Shown piece after piece: positions 1 through 8,114 of a stretch of 64,000 nucleotides of DNA. The notes below the pieces were generated by a model that saw nothing but the letters and a program-made list of their open reading frames with translations, ran no database searches and was not told the DNA's origin. This stretch comes from Bryobacterales bacterium. Its GTDB lineage: Bacteria > Acidobacteriota > Terriglobia > Bryobacterales > Bryobacteraceae. Location: NCBI GenBank assembly GCA_016716385.1, contig JADJWL010000003.1, positions 248,001 through 312,000 on the forward strand. The letters are read 5' to 3'. The translations under genes and the position numbers were made by a program. Within the stretch, counting starts at the first letter, position 1, and every line of letters starts with the position of its first letter.

Positions 1-600
1 TTCTTCTTGCGGCCCACGAACAACTCCCTGCTCTGGGGCGACGCGGTCGGCACCGTGGCGGTCGGCAGAGTGCTGACGGCAGCCGGCGCAGATTGGGAGG
101 TGTGGCCGGCACGGGTCGCGGGAGAGCCGGTGCTGCGAGGCAGGAATGCGATTCTGTTCGGCCGCCCGGAGTACAGCGCCATCGCGGCGCGGCTGCTCGA
201 CGAAATGCCGTTTACCGTGGAGTTCAATCAGGAGATTGAGGAATACGGGGTGCTCGAGCGGGACTCCGGCCACTGGTGGAAGCCGCAATTCGTAGCGGAT
301 GACTACGCTGAGGTGGTGTATGGGTTGCTGACCGTCTTGCCATCCGAGGGCGCGCAAGCGCGGGAGGTCCGGACTGTGTTGCTGACGGGCACTAACTCAG
401 CCGGCATCCAGGCTGCCGCTGAGTACTTTAGCTCGCCCGCCGACATGGGCGCATTGCGGGACCGATTCCGGGACGGTCGATTCCCTGTTGCCTATCAGGT
501 AGTGATCCAGGCGCGGGCCAACTCCAGCATCGCCCTCGATCGCGCGTACGTGAAGCACAGGGAGATTCCACGAGAGAAGAAGTCCCCACCTTTTCAATAG
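1..600 (+). CDS. C-terminal part of an unrecognised protein (cut by window start)
   Basis: The reading frame is open from base 1 to the TAG at 598-600, so the true start lies upstream of the window. The visible part is about 199 residues with alternating beta and alpha segments. It resembles the C-terminal module that follows a winged-helix domain in some acidobacterial proteins: a stretch with LLWGDAVGT, then ILFGRPEYSA, a DYAEVVYGLL segment, and a VLLTGTNSAGIQAAAEYF segment that looks Rossmann-like. This resemblance is from memory and weak. There is no membrane segment. It precedes the NTF2-like gene on the same strand by only tens of bases, so the two may be cotranscribed. No function is proposed. 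Confidence 0.6.
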   Translation, partial: FFLRPTNNSLLWGDAVGTVAVGRVLTAAGADWEVWPARVAGEPVLRGRNAILFGRPEYSAIAARLLDEMPFTVEFNQEIEEYGVLERDSGHWWKPQFVADDYAEVVYGLLTVLPSEGAQAREVRTVLLTGTNSAGIQAAAEYFSSPADMGALRDRFRDGRFPVAYQVVIQARANSSIALDRAYVKHREIPREKKSPPFQ

Positions 601-676
601 ATTGCCTCCCGTTCGGAAACGGTTCCCGAACAGTTCCGGACTTCACGTCGCCAGCACCCCAGGCGAGACTGGAGAG

Positions 677-1102
677 GTGCAGCGGTGGCCACTTCTCATT
701 CTCGTTCTTGCAGCAGGGATCTCCGCCTCCGGAGAATCGCCCGAGATCCGGGTGGAACGGACCGAGCGCCGCTGGGCAGTGGCGGTGCAAGCGGGCGATA
801 CCGTCGCGCTCACCGAACTCTGCGCGGAAGACATGGTCTACGCTCATTCCACCGGCGAAGTCGAGACAAGAGCTCAATACCTCGCGAAGTTCGTGCCGGC
901 GGAGCGCCGTTACGACGCCGTCGAGATCAATCAGTTGAATGTGAAGGTGCTGCGGGAACTGGCGATTGTCAATGGAAGGGGAAGCTTCCGGGGCGAGGCT
1001 CGAGGGGTGGCGTTTGACAACCGCCTGGCCTGGACACATATTTACGTCATGCGTGGCGCGCAATGGGTGATGGTGGCGCACCAATCGGCACAGATTCAAT
1101 GA
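677..1102 (+). CDS. Secreted NTF2-like (SnoaL/DUF4440 type) protein
   Basis: A 141-residue protein with a hydrophobic leader (PLLILVLAAGISASG) suggesting a signal peptide. The mature part has the small cone-shaped NTF2-like pattern: an N-terminal helix (VERTERRWAVAVQAGDTVAL), the typical ED-x-V-Y-x-H-S-T-G strand, and C-terminal beta strands ending WVMVAHQSAQ. DUF4440 members bind small ligands or act as isomerase-like domains; the substrate cannot be told. The frame is open further upstream to a TTG at 602. I prefer GTG 677 because it puts the hydrophobic leader at the N terminus and follows a GGAG, though the spacing is short. It lies 10 bases before the DHDPS-fold gene, so they probably form an operon. 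Confidence 0.6.
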   Translation: MQRWPLLILVLAAGISASGESPEIRVERTERRWAVAVQAGDTVALTELCAEDMVYAHSTGEVETRAQYLAKFVPAERRYDAVEINQLNVKVLRELAIVNGRGSFRGEARGVAFDNRLAWTHIYVMRGAQWVMVAHQSAQIQ

Positions 1103-1112
1103 AGGACAGGAT

Positions 1113-2084
1113 ATGATTCCCATCGAACAATCCAGCCGGAGGACTGCCCTGCTGGCGCTAGGCGGCCTCCCGGCGCTACGAGCCCGGGCCGATAGCGAGG
1201 CTTGGCGGGGGGTGTTCACCCTGATGGCGACGCCCTACAAGCCGGACCGGTCCCTGGATCTCGAGGATCTCGCCCGCGAAGTCGACTTTCTCGCGCGGTG
1301 CGGCGTGACTGGCGCCGTTTGGCCGCAGATCTCGAGCGAGTATCAGCACCTCAGCCGCGAGGAACGGATCGAAGGCATGCGAACTCTGGCGCGGAAGCGC
1401 TCCGCCGGGGGTCCGAAGATCATCCTGGGCGTGCAGGGGAAGGATACCGATGAGGCTCTTGCCTACGCGCGTCTGGCGGAAGAGCTCGCTGTCGACGGGA
1501 TGATCTCGATGCCCCCGGGAGACGCCACATCCACGGCCAGACTCGAGCGGTACTTTGCAGCGCTGGCGGAAGTGACGAAGCGGCCATTCATCATGCAGAC
1601 CTCCGGCGGTCCTCCAGGCGTGGAGCCGACCATCGCCCTGATCGTCGCCACCGCCAGGAAGCATCCGAACTTCTGTTATCTGAAAGAAGAGTACCCGCCG
1701 GTGCAGGCGCGAATGCGAGAACTGCTGAAGCACTGTCCGCCCCTAAAAGGAGTGTTCGGGGGATCGGGCGGACAGCACTTCCTGCACGAGATGCGGTTTG
1801 GTTCGCACGGAACGGTGGTAGGCGCGCCGTATGCCGACATCTACGTGTCATTGTGGCAGTTGTACCAGCGGAAGCGTGAAAGAGAAGCACGGGAGCTGTT
1901 CAGCAAGCTGATGCTGATGGTAACCGTGGAGCAGCAGATCCCACTGACGAGGCCCTACATCATGATGAAGCGCGGAGTGTTCAAGACGGCTCTGTCGCGG
2001 CAGCACAGGATGGAGCTGACCGCCAGAGCGATCGAGGAAATCGAGTTCAATTTCGAACCGTTGAAGAGGCATCTGAAGGTATGA
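1113..2084 (+). CDS. Exported dihydrodipicolinate synthase-fold protein with altered active site
   Basis: A 323-residue (beta/alpha)8 protein of the DapA/NAL superfamily. The barrel starts near residue 33 (GVFTLMATPYKPD). The Schiff-base lysine is in place (YLKEE, K191). Two DHDPS landmarks are altered: the GGTGE/TTGE loop is replaced by PQISSE, and the catalytic Tyr strand, normally like LYNVP, reads IMQTSGG, so the usual Tyr is Gln. It is therefore unlikely to be lysine-pathway DapA and more likely a lyase or aldolase for another 2-keto acid. The N terminus has SRR followed by a short hydrophobic stretch, a possible Tat signal, which is odd for this family. Its stop overlaps the start of the sialidase-like gene by 4 bases, showing translational coupling. 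Confidence 0.8.
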   Translation: MIPIEQSSRRTALLALGGLPALRARADSEAWRGVFTLMATPYKPDRSLDLEDLAREVDFLARCGVTGAVWPQISSEYQHLSREERIEGMRTLARKRSAGGPKIILGVQGKDTDEALAYARLAEELAVDGMISMPPGDATSTARLERYFAALAEVTKRPFIMQTSGGPPGVEPTIALIVATARKHPNFCYLKEEYPPVQARMRELLKHCPPLKGVFGGSGGQHFLHEMRFGSHGTVVGAPYADIYVSLWQLYQRKREREARELFSKLMLMVTVEQQIPLTRPYIMMKRGVFKTALSRQHRMELTARAIEEIEFNFEPLKRHLKV

Positions 2085-3199
2085 GAACAATGGCATTGTT
2101 GCTGCTGGCGGCCCTGAACGCGGGCTCGGCCGAACCGGAACGTCTGCTGGCCGAAGGCTCCGCGCTACGCGATGCGATGGCGCTGCCCGAGGCGAAGGCC
2201 CGCCATTCGATGGTGCACCGGGGCGAGCCAGGCAAATCGATGTTCAACCTGCATTCCTACCTGGTTCGATTCGAGGGCAAATTCTTCGCGATGTGGTCTT
2301 CGGCGAAAGTGGGCGAGGGCGATCCGGACGAGATCGTCGTCTACGCCACCAGCGCGGATGGACACTCGTGGAGCGTCCCGAAGATCCTGGCGGACGATCC
2401 CGATGGACCAGAAGGACCCTTGCGGTGGATCGCGCGGGGCTTCTTTGTCGAGGGTGGCAGGCTGTTCGGACTGGCGGCGCTGGTGAGCACGGAGCGGTAC
2501 GGCGAACGCGGGCGCAACGTCGTGTGGGAAGACCTCGAGTTGAGGTTATTTGAGTACGCGGACGGGGAATGGACCGCCCGGGGTCTCTACGCCGACGAGT
2601 GCATGAACAATTACCCACCAGTGCGTGTGGCCGGTGAATACCTGATGGTATGCCGGGACAAGAACATGGACCTGTATGTCGCGCTGACCGATTCGCCTTC
2701 GCGAGGATGGCGCCGGATCAGCATTCCTCACCGGCCGCCCCTGGAGCGGCTGGATGAACCATCGCTGCACATCGCTGGGGACAACACGCTGCAGGCGGTC
2801 ATCCGTGACAATTCGCGGTCAGGGTATCTCGCGCGGTCCATCAGCCGAGATTCGGGCAAGACGTGGAGCGCACCGGTCCGGACCAACTATCCCGATGCAA
2901 CGAGCAAAGTGTTTGTTGGACGGCTGCAGGATGGAACCTACTACCTGATCAACAACCCGAATCAGAAGGGCCGGGATCCGCTGGCGATCTCGTTCAGCAA
3001 AGACGGCTGGGTTTTTGACCGGCCGGTGGCAATCCGCAAGAACGCCCCCGCCTTTCGGGCGCCCGGACGGGCAAAGCCGTCCGGCAGCTATCAGTATCCG
3101 CACGCCATCGAGCACGGCGGGTCGTTGTGGGTGATCTACGCGACCAACAAAGAGGACATCGAGATCACAGAAATCCGCCTGTCCGACCTTCACCGCTGA
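2081..3199 (+). CDS. Secreted sialidase-like (BNR/Asp-box) glycosidase
   Basis: A 372-residue protein with a signal peptide (MRTMALLLLAALNAGSA). It shows Asp-box motifs of the six-bladed sialidase fold: SADGHSW at residues 91-97, SRDSGKTW at 255-262 and a degenerate SFSKDGW at 304-310. Blade-like repeats of about 50 residues fit the family. Such proteins act in the periplasm or outside the cell on glycans, but the fold covers sialidases, other exo-glycosidases and lyases, so the substrate is not assigned. The 4-base overlap (ATGA) with the upstream DHDPS-fold gene is suggestive, since NanA-type lyases of that fold cleave sialic acid; the altered lyase active site and predicted export argue against a simple nan pathway. 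Confidence 0.75.
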   Translation: MRTMALLLLAALNAGSAEPERLLAEGSALRDAMALPEAKARHSMVHRGEPGKSMFNLHSYLVRFEGKFFAMWSSAKVGEGDPDEIVVYATSADGHSWSVPKILADDPDGPEGPLRWIARGFFVEGGRLFGLAALVSTERYGERGRNVVWEDLELRLFEYADGEWTARGLYADECMNNYPPVRVAGEYLMVCRDKNMDLYVALTDSPSRGWRRISIPHRPPLERLDEPSLHIAGDNTLQAVIRDNSRSGYLARSISRDSGKTWSAPVRTNYPDATSKVFVGRLQDGTYYLINNPNQKGRDPLAISFSKDGWVFDRPVAIRKNAPAFRAPGRAKPSGSYQYPHAIEHGGSLWVIYATNKEDIEITEIRLSDLHR

Positions 3200-3236
3200 C
3201 AGCCCCCATCGACAGGATTGGGACGGGCGGCCGCGT

Positions 3237-4517
3237 TCAGCCGCGGGCCGGCTTCGGTTTGATGAAGAGCACTTCGGCCTGCTTGATCCAGCCCGACCGC
3301 AGATCCACCCGGAACCAGCCGTCCTCATTCTTCTCATGGATCCGGACCGGCGACCGCTTTCCGAACTCGGGCAGATCGGGCTGGGCCCACGTCTTTCCCT
3401 TGTCGTTGGACACAATGAAACCCGTGTTCAGCGGGGAGGCCGGAGCGCAGTGCGTCGCCAGAAAGGTTCCATCCTGAATGATCATGCAGGCGGATTCCAC
3501 TTCCGGATTGAAAAGCCGTGTGTGCTTCTCGAGACTCGTGAGATCCTTCGGGTCGCAGACGAAGACGCCCCGGTCGTACGGCCGCGGACCGTTGGAGTCG
3601 CTGATCCAGTAGAGCTTGCCGTCCAGGAAATTGAGCCCGCCGCACTTGTAGCGTGAGTTCGAAACGTCGGAGACGACGACGTCCCAGTTCCAGCGGTCCC
3701 GCTTGGCGTCGTAGGTCCCCCGCAGCCAGTGGCACTCGTGCCCCCAGCCGCGCGTGCCGTCGCCGGTGGTGGCGTAGAACGCGTTCTCGGCCGGGTTGTA
3801 GGCGACGGAGTGGATGTGACGGGCGACGACTTTGTTGTCGGGGTTCCCCACGAGCGCACCGCCCTTCCCGCCCCCAGGCGCGCCAGTGTCGGAGAATGCG
3901 GGATTCTGCCCGAAGCTGTATGCGAGCTTGACGGTGCGGCCGCTATCGGTGGAGTAATAGATGTTCACGGGTGTCGCACCGCCGAGAACATTGCAGTAAT
4001 TGCCCCAAACCATCATCTCTTTGCCGCCGACATCCCAGGAAACGACTCCAGGGAGCGTGTGGAAATACCAGCCGGGAAGCTCCGGATTCGTGGGCGTGTG
4101 GGCAATGTAATCGGCGCCGTCGGGCGTCTTGACGACGACCTCACGGTAATTCTTGAGGTTGTCTGTGCTCAGGTAGAGCTTCGACCCGGTGGCGAAGAGG
4201 ATGTTGCCATTCTTCAGGATGTGGCTGAAGGTGATCCTGGCTGCGTCAGGGAAGCTCGCACTGTGCGGCCAGGTGCGGCCGTTGTCGGTGGACAGCAATA
4301 CTTTGCCTTCCGCATGAGCGAACGCCCGCCTGCCCCGCTGGGAGTCGATGTACTTGCCGGGTGGCTGTTCCCGGTACCAGAAGTATTCCGTCTCGCCGGT
4401 TCGTGGTTGTTGAACCGCGGGTTCGTTCGACTGCGCGCGGATCAAGGGGCCGCCCGCCGCGCCCGCCGCGGCGGTCTGGAGGAAGGTGCGCCTGCTGACT
4501 GGGATCGGGTATCTCAT
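3237..4517 (-). CDS. Tat-exported sialidase-like (BNR/Asp-box) protein
   Basis: A 426-residue protein starting with a twin-arginine leader (SRRTFLQTAAAGAAGG), so it is probably folded before export. Asp-box-like motifs recur: STDNGRTW, STDNLKNY, STDSGRTV and SNDKGKTW, giving a beta-propeller of sialidase or glycan-hydrolase type. No sequence feature identifies the substrate. It ends 38 bases from the convergent sialidase-like gene, and the two differ too much to be a recent duplication. Its start lies 71 bases downstream of the accC stop on the same strand. A candidate promoter overlapping an inverted repeat sits just upstream of the ATG, so it may be controlled separately from accC. Confidence 0.75.
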   Translation of the reverse strand: MRYPIPVSRRTFLQTAAAGAAGGPLIRAQSNEPAVQQPRTGETEYFWYREQPPGKYIDSQRGRRAFAHAEGKVLLSTDNGRTWPHSASFPDAARITFSHILKNGNILFATGSKLYLSTDNLKNYREVVVKTPDGADYIAHTPTNPELPGWYFHTLPGVVSWDVGGKEMMVWGNYCNVLGGATPVNIYYSTDSGRTVKLAYSFGQNPAFSDTGAPGGGKGGALVGNPDNKVVARHIHSVAYNPAENAFYATTGDGTRGWGHECHWLRGTYDAKRDRWNWDVVVSDVSNSRYKCGGLNFLDGKLYWISDSNGPRPYDRGVFVCDPKDLTSLEKHTRLFNPEVESACMIIQDGTFLATHCAPASPLNTGFIVSNDKGKTWAQPDLPEFGKRSPVRIHEKNEDGWFRVDLRSGWIKQAEVLFIKPKPARG

Positions 4518-4525
4518 GGTGCGTT

Positions 4526-4551
4526 GTCTGACTGTATCAGATTCGTCAGAC
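4526..4551. repeat. 7-bp inverted repeat, possible operator
   Basis: GTCTGAC at 4526-4532 and GTCAGAC at 4545-4551 are perfect inverted arms separated by 12 bases. They lie inside the candidate promoter of the downstream gene, between the two boxes and over the -10. No T-run follows in the direction of accC transcription, so an intrinsic terminator is less likely than an operator. Confidence 0.4.
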
Positions 4552-4558
4552 CGGGCAA
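4531..4558 (-). promoter_or_regulatory. Candidate sigma-70 promoter of the Tat sialidase-like gene
   Basis: Reading the minus strand there is TTGCCC (4558-4553), a 16-base spacer and TACAGT (4536-4531). Each hexamer matches the consensus at 4 of 6 positions. The -10 box ends about 13 bases before the ATG at 4517, which leaves a very short leader. It is a prediction from pattern only. Confidence 0.35.
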
Positions 4559-4588
4559 GGGTCCACGGCCCAGATCTCTCCCCGAGCC

Positions 4589-5941
4589 CTACCCCAGCAG
4601 CCGGGCGATGTAATTCGTATCGAACTCGGCGCGGATGAACCCGTCATCCGACAGGATGCGCTGATGGAGCGGGACCGACGTGTAGATGCCTTCCACGACG
4701 AACATCTCAAGCGCCCGCAGCATCCGCACGCGGGCCTCCTCGCGGTCGCGCCCCATCGCAATGATCTTGGCGACCAGGGAGTCGTAATACGGAGGCACCA
4801 CGCCGTCGGTATACAGCGCCGTATCGACACGGACTCCGATGCCACCCGGAATATTCAGGCCCGTCACACGGCCCGGACACGGGGCGAAGGTCTCGGGGTG
4901 TTCGGCGTTGATGCGGCATTCGATCGCGTGGCCGCGCAGCGTCACCGGACCGCCGAGGATCTCCCCAAGACGGGCGCCCCCGGCGATCAGGATCTGGCTC
5001 TTCACCAGATCCACTCCCGTGATCGCTTCGGTCACGGGATGCTCCACCTGAATCCTGGCGTTGACCTCGATGAAGTTGAGGTTCCCCGCGTCATCCATCA
5101 GGAACTCAGCCGTGCCGGCGTTCGTGTAGCCCACCGCGCGAATCGCTTCCTGCAGGCGCGCCATCACGGCGACGCGGGTCTCCGGCTTCAGGACCGGCGA
5201 AGGCGCCTCTTCAATCAGCTTCTGGTGTCGCCGCTGGATGCTGCATTCGCGCTCGCCGAGGATCTCGACGTTGCCGTGCTCGTCGGCGAGGATCTGGAAT
5301 TCGATGTGGCGCGGTGCCGTGATGTACTTCTCCAGGTAAACGTCCGGCACGCCGAACGCCGCCTCCGCCTCGGCCCTGGCCTGGGCGAACAGGTGCTCGA
5401 GTTGTGCCTCGTCCTGCACGACGCGCATGCCGCGTCCTCCGCCCCCGGCGGACGCCTTGAGGATCACCGGAAACCCGATGGCGCGGGCGGTTTCCAGCGC
5501 TTCGGCGCCAGTCGTCAGGACGCCATCGGAGCCGGGGAGGATGGGAACGCCGGCGGCCTTCATGAGCTCCCGTGCCCGTTCCTTGACACCCATCGACCGG
5601 ATCACGTCCGGCCGAGGGCCGATGAACTTGAGTCCGGAGACCTCGCAGACTTCGGCGAATCCGGCGTTCTCGCTGAGGAAACCGTAACCGGGATGGATCG
5701 CGTCGGCGCCGGTGATCTCCGCCGCGGAGATCACCGAAGGGATGTCCAGATAGCTGCGTGCGCTGCGGGCGGGTCCAATGCAGACCGCCTGATCGGCGAA
5801 GCGAACATGCAAGCTGTCCCGGTCGGCTTCGGAATACACGGCCACGGTCGCGATTCCGAGGTCCTTACAAGCGCAGATAACCCTGAGCGCGATCTCTCCC
5901 CGATTGGCAATGAGAATCTTCTTAAAGGGGGCGGATGCCAA
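4589..5941 (-). CDS. accC: Acetyl-CoA carboxylase, biotin carboxylase subunit
   Basis: Carboxylates the biotin on AccB using ATP and bicarbonate, the first half-reaction of fatty-acid synthesis, in the cytoplasm. About 450 residues, normal for the family. It opens with FKKILIANRGEIALRV, has the glycine-rich ATP-grasp loop (KASAGGGGRGMRVV), the HPGYGFLSENA segment and the EVNARIQVEHPVTE active-site motif. I place the start at TTG 5941, which gives the usual N terminus just before FKK; the frame is open upstream but that part overlaps accB. With this start it overlaps the accB stop by 20 bases, so the two are translationally coupled. accA and accD are not in the window. Confidence 0.95.
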   Translation of the reverse strand: MASAPFKKILIANRGEIALRVICACKDLGIATVAVYSEADRDSLHVRFADQAVCIGPARSARSYLDIPSVISAAEITGADAIHPGYGFLSENAGFAEVCEVSGLKFIGPRPDVIRSMGVKERARELMKAAGVPILPGSDGVLTTGAEALETARAIGFPVILKASAGGGGRGMRVVQDEAQLEHLFAQARAEAEAAFGVPDVYLEKYITAPRHIEFQILADEHGNVEILGERECSIQRRHQKLIEEAPSPVLKPETRVAVMARLQEAIRAVGYTNAGTAEFLMDDAGNLNFIEVNARIQVEHPVTEAITGVDLVKSQILIAGGARLGEILGGPVTLRGHAIECRINAEHPETFAPCPGRVTGLNIPGGIGVRVDTALYTDGVVPPYYDSLVAKIIAMGRDREEARVRMLRALEMFVVEGIYTSVPLHQRILSDDGFIRAEFDTNYIARLLG

Positions 5942-6371
5942 ACAACGCCTCCCCGTACTCCACCGGCTGGCCATTGGCCACGAGTCTGCTCTCGATCACC
6001 CCGGCGACCTCGGCTTCGATCTCGTTCATGAGCTTCATCGATTCGATGATGCACAGCACCTTGCCGGGCTGGACCGTCTCGCCGACGGCGACGAACGGAG
6101 GCGCTCCGGGCGACGGACATTCGTAAAAAGTCCCGACGATGGGCGATTTCACGAGCGCCAGCTTCGCCGCATCGGCCTCGGCTTTCGCTACCGGCGCGGG
6201 CGCCGCCGGATTCGCGACTGCCACCGGCTGGTAGGGGACCGTGGCCTCGATCCGCTCCGGCTGGATCGTCCGCCGGATGCGCACTCTGCTCTCGGCGCGC
6301 TCCACTTCCAACTCGGCAATCCCCGACTCGTTTACCAACTGAATCAATTCACGAATTTCATCTGTTGTCAT
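5922..6371 (-). CDS. accB: Acetyl-CoA carboxylase, biotin carboxyl carrier protein
   Basis: A 149-residue carrier. The N-terminal helix (MTTDEIRELIQLVNESGIAE) is typical of AccB, followed by a linker rich in Ala and Pro (about 50-70) and a C-terminal biotinyl domain. The biotin-accepting lysine is K113 in ESMKLMNEI; the common form is EAMKMMNEI, so the residues around the Lys vary slightly. The thumb loop that marks AccB proper is present (YECPSPGAPPF). The ATG at 6371 was chosen over the longer open frame because family members begin there. It is followed by accC with a 20-base overlap and preceded by the M24 peptidase gene 59 bases away. Confidence 0.95.
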   Translation of the reverse strand: MTTDEIRELIQLVNESGIAELEVERAESRVRIRRTIQPERIEATVPYQPVAVANPAAPAPVAKAEADAAKLALVKSPIVGTFYECPSPGAPPFVAVGETVQPGKVLCIIESMKLMNEIEAEVAGVIESRLVANGQPVEYGEALFGIRPL

Positions 6372-6430
6372 GATCAAATCCGCCGCGGCGCGCGCGGCGG
6401 CATCTTCCTCTCCCGAAGGCGGGCCTTCGC

Positions 6431-7516
6431 TCAGATTTCCAGAAGCTCCTTCGGCGTAGGCGTCAGGACGTCGCACCCATCCGCAGTCACCACGACCGTG
6501 TCTTCGATGCGGACGCCAAACTGCCCGTCCAGGTACGCACCGGGCTCAATCGTCACGGCCATGCCCTCGGCCAATACTGTGCCGTCTCCGTGCCCCAGAC
6601 GGGGCGGCTCGTGGATCTCCAACCCCAGCCCGTGACCGGTCGAGTGTACGAAGGCCTTTGCCAGCCCGTGAGCCGCCAGGACACGGCGGGCCGCGCGGTC
6701 CACCTGACCGGCGGTTACGCCGGGCCGGATCGCATCGATCGCGGCCAGTTGGGCTTCGAGCACGGCGGAATAGACCCGGCGCGCGCTACGCGGCGCTTTG
6801 CCGAGCGCCACAACCCGCGTCATGTCGCTCGCATAGCCGTCCACGAACGCGCCCATGTCTATCAATAATAATATATTTGTAGCGAAGACGCGGGTTGAAG
6901 GCTGGGCATGCGGCAAGGCCGAACGCTCGGCCACAGCAACGATCGTGTCAAACGCCGGCCCGGATGCGCCGAGGCGCCGCATCCGGTAGTCGAGTTCCGC
7001 GGCGATGTCGAGTTCGGTGGTCCGGCCGGGTTTGATCATCCGGAGAGTGCGCTCATAGGCCTGTGAATTGACCTTCACCGAGGCGCGGATGTGTGCAATT
7101 TCGGCCGCCGACTTCACCATGCGCGCCGTCTCGACAAGGCCGTCGAACGGGACGAGTTCAGTGCCGGAGCCCAGCTTGGCACGGAGCGTTTCGAACGCCG
7201 CGAGGGAGATCCGGTTGCGCTCGTATCCGAGGCGCCGGACGCGCCGCCGGGTCGCCGCCCGGGCCGCTTCCTCCGCGACGCCCTTGCCCGCGATGCGCAC
7301 GGGACAATCACACTCCGCAGCCGCCTGAATCTCGTAGCGGGGATCGGTAAAGAGAACCGGCTGGCGCTCTGTCAGGAGAAGGACCCCGTTTGAGCCCGTG
7401 AAGCCGCTCAGGTACCGGATGTTCGGCAGGGCCGTGACCAAAAGGGCGTCGGTCCGGTGTGCGTCGAGGTTGCGGAGAATCGATTGCCGCCGTCCTGCGC
7501 GGACGGGGTCACTCAC
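6431..7516 (-). CDS. M24 family Xaa-Pro aminopeptidase / dipeptidase
   Basis: A 361-residue cytoplasmic metallopeptidase that removes residues next to proline. The creatinase-like N-terminal domain covers about 1-130 and the pita-bread catalytic domain the rest. All five metal ligands are visible: D220 and D231 (LLIDMGAFVDGYASDMTR), H295 (STGHGLGLEIHEPP), E324 (VTIEPGAY) and E338 (VRIEDT). The start is GTG 7516, which overlaps the end of the lipoprotein gene by 8 bases. A pepP/pepQ-type gene next to accB-accC is a common arrangement in bacteria, often with efp between; efp is absent here. Confidence 0.9.
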   Translation of the reverse strand: MSDPVRAGRRQSILRNLDAHRTDALLVTALPNIRYLSGFTGSNGVLLLTERQPVLFTDPRYEIQAAAECDCPVRIAGKGVAEEAARAATRRRVRRLGYERNRISLAAFETLRAKLGSGTELVPFDGLVETARMVKSAAEIAHIRASVKVNSQAYERTLRMIKPGRTTELDIAAELDYRMRRLGASGPAFDTIVAVAERSALPHAQPSTRVFATNILLLIDMGAFVDGYASDMTRVVALGKAPRSARRVYSAVLEAQLAAIDAIRPGVTAGQVDRAARRVLAAHGLAKAFVHSTGHGLGLEIHEPPRLGHGDGTVLAEGMAVTIEPGAYLDGQFGVRIEDTVVVTADGCDVLTPTPKELLEI

Positions 7517-8114
7517 GCGCCAACTCCCGGCAGAGCAGGAGAGCGCGGCTGGACAGGGCGTCGGCCTGGCGCAAATCGCCCGCGTCGAGCGCGGAGTCCG
7601 CCTGGGCGAGGAACGCCTCTGCCCGCTGCACGGTGTTGCGCTGGGCGAGGTTCAAGGACCGGGTCCGGGCGCGGGCCAGGATCTGGTTCGCTTCCTGGCG
7701 GCGCTGCGTGACTTCACGCTCCAGGCGCTGCCGTTCGGCGGCCGTCTCTACCGCGCGAATCCGGACACGCGGGGCAGGGGCGGCGGGCTGGTCGGCCGGA
7801 ACAATCGGGGGCGGCTCGGGCTCGGGTGCGGGCGGAGCCGACGCTCTCGGTTTCGGTGCGGGAGCACGCTTGGGCGGCTCCGGGGGCGGCGGATCCGGCA
7901 GCCGGATGACCACCGCTTCGGCACTCAACGGCTGCTCGCGAGGCAGCACCACATCCGTCTGCGGCTCGGACCACGTGGCGTCCTGCCCGCGCGCAGCAGT
8001 CACCGTGGCCGGTGGCGCCGGCGCCGCGGCTACCGGTTTCTTCTTGAAAGAACAGCCGCTGAGGAGAAGGAAACAGAGAAGCACCAGCGGCCAAACGCAG
8101 GCGCTACGCTTCAC
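7509..8114 (-). CDS. Lipoprotein with proline-rich linker and C-terminal helical domain
   Basis: About 201 residues from GTG 8114, which gives KRSACVWPLVLLCFLLLSGCS, a lipoprotein signal with lipobox LSGC. A Pro/Ala/Glu-rich low-complexity region follows (roughly 60-125), then a charged helical region with many Arg, Gln and Leu that may form a coiled coil or a TPR-like pair of helices. The linker suggests it reaches across the periplasm. I do not recognise a family. The start overlaps the end of the histidine kinase gene by 11 bases, so it may be part of the kinase's sensing machinery; this is inference from position only. Confidence 0.6.
   Translation of the reverse strand: MKRSACVWPLVLLCFLLLSGCSFKKKPVAAAPAPPATVTAARGQDATWSEPQTDVVLPREQPLSAEAVVIRLPDPPPPEPPKRAPAPKPRASAPPAPEPEPPPIVPADQPAAPAPRVRIRAVETAAERQRLEREVTQRRQEANQILARARTRSLNLAQRNTVQRAEAFLAQADSALDAGDLRQADALSSRALLLCRELARE

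Noticed and set aside
1113..2084. Assignment as dapA (lysine pathway)
   Set aside because: The GGTGE loop and catalytic Tyr are missing and the protein has an export-like leader.
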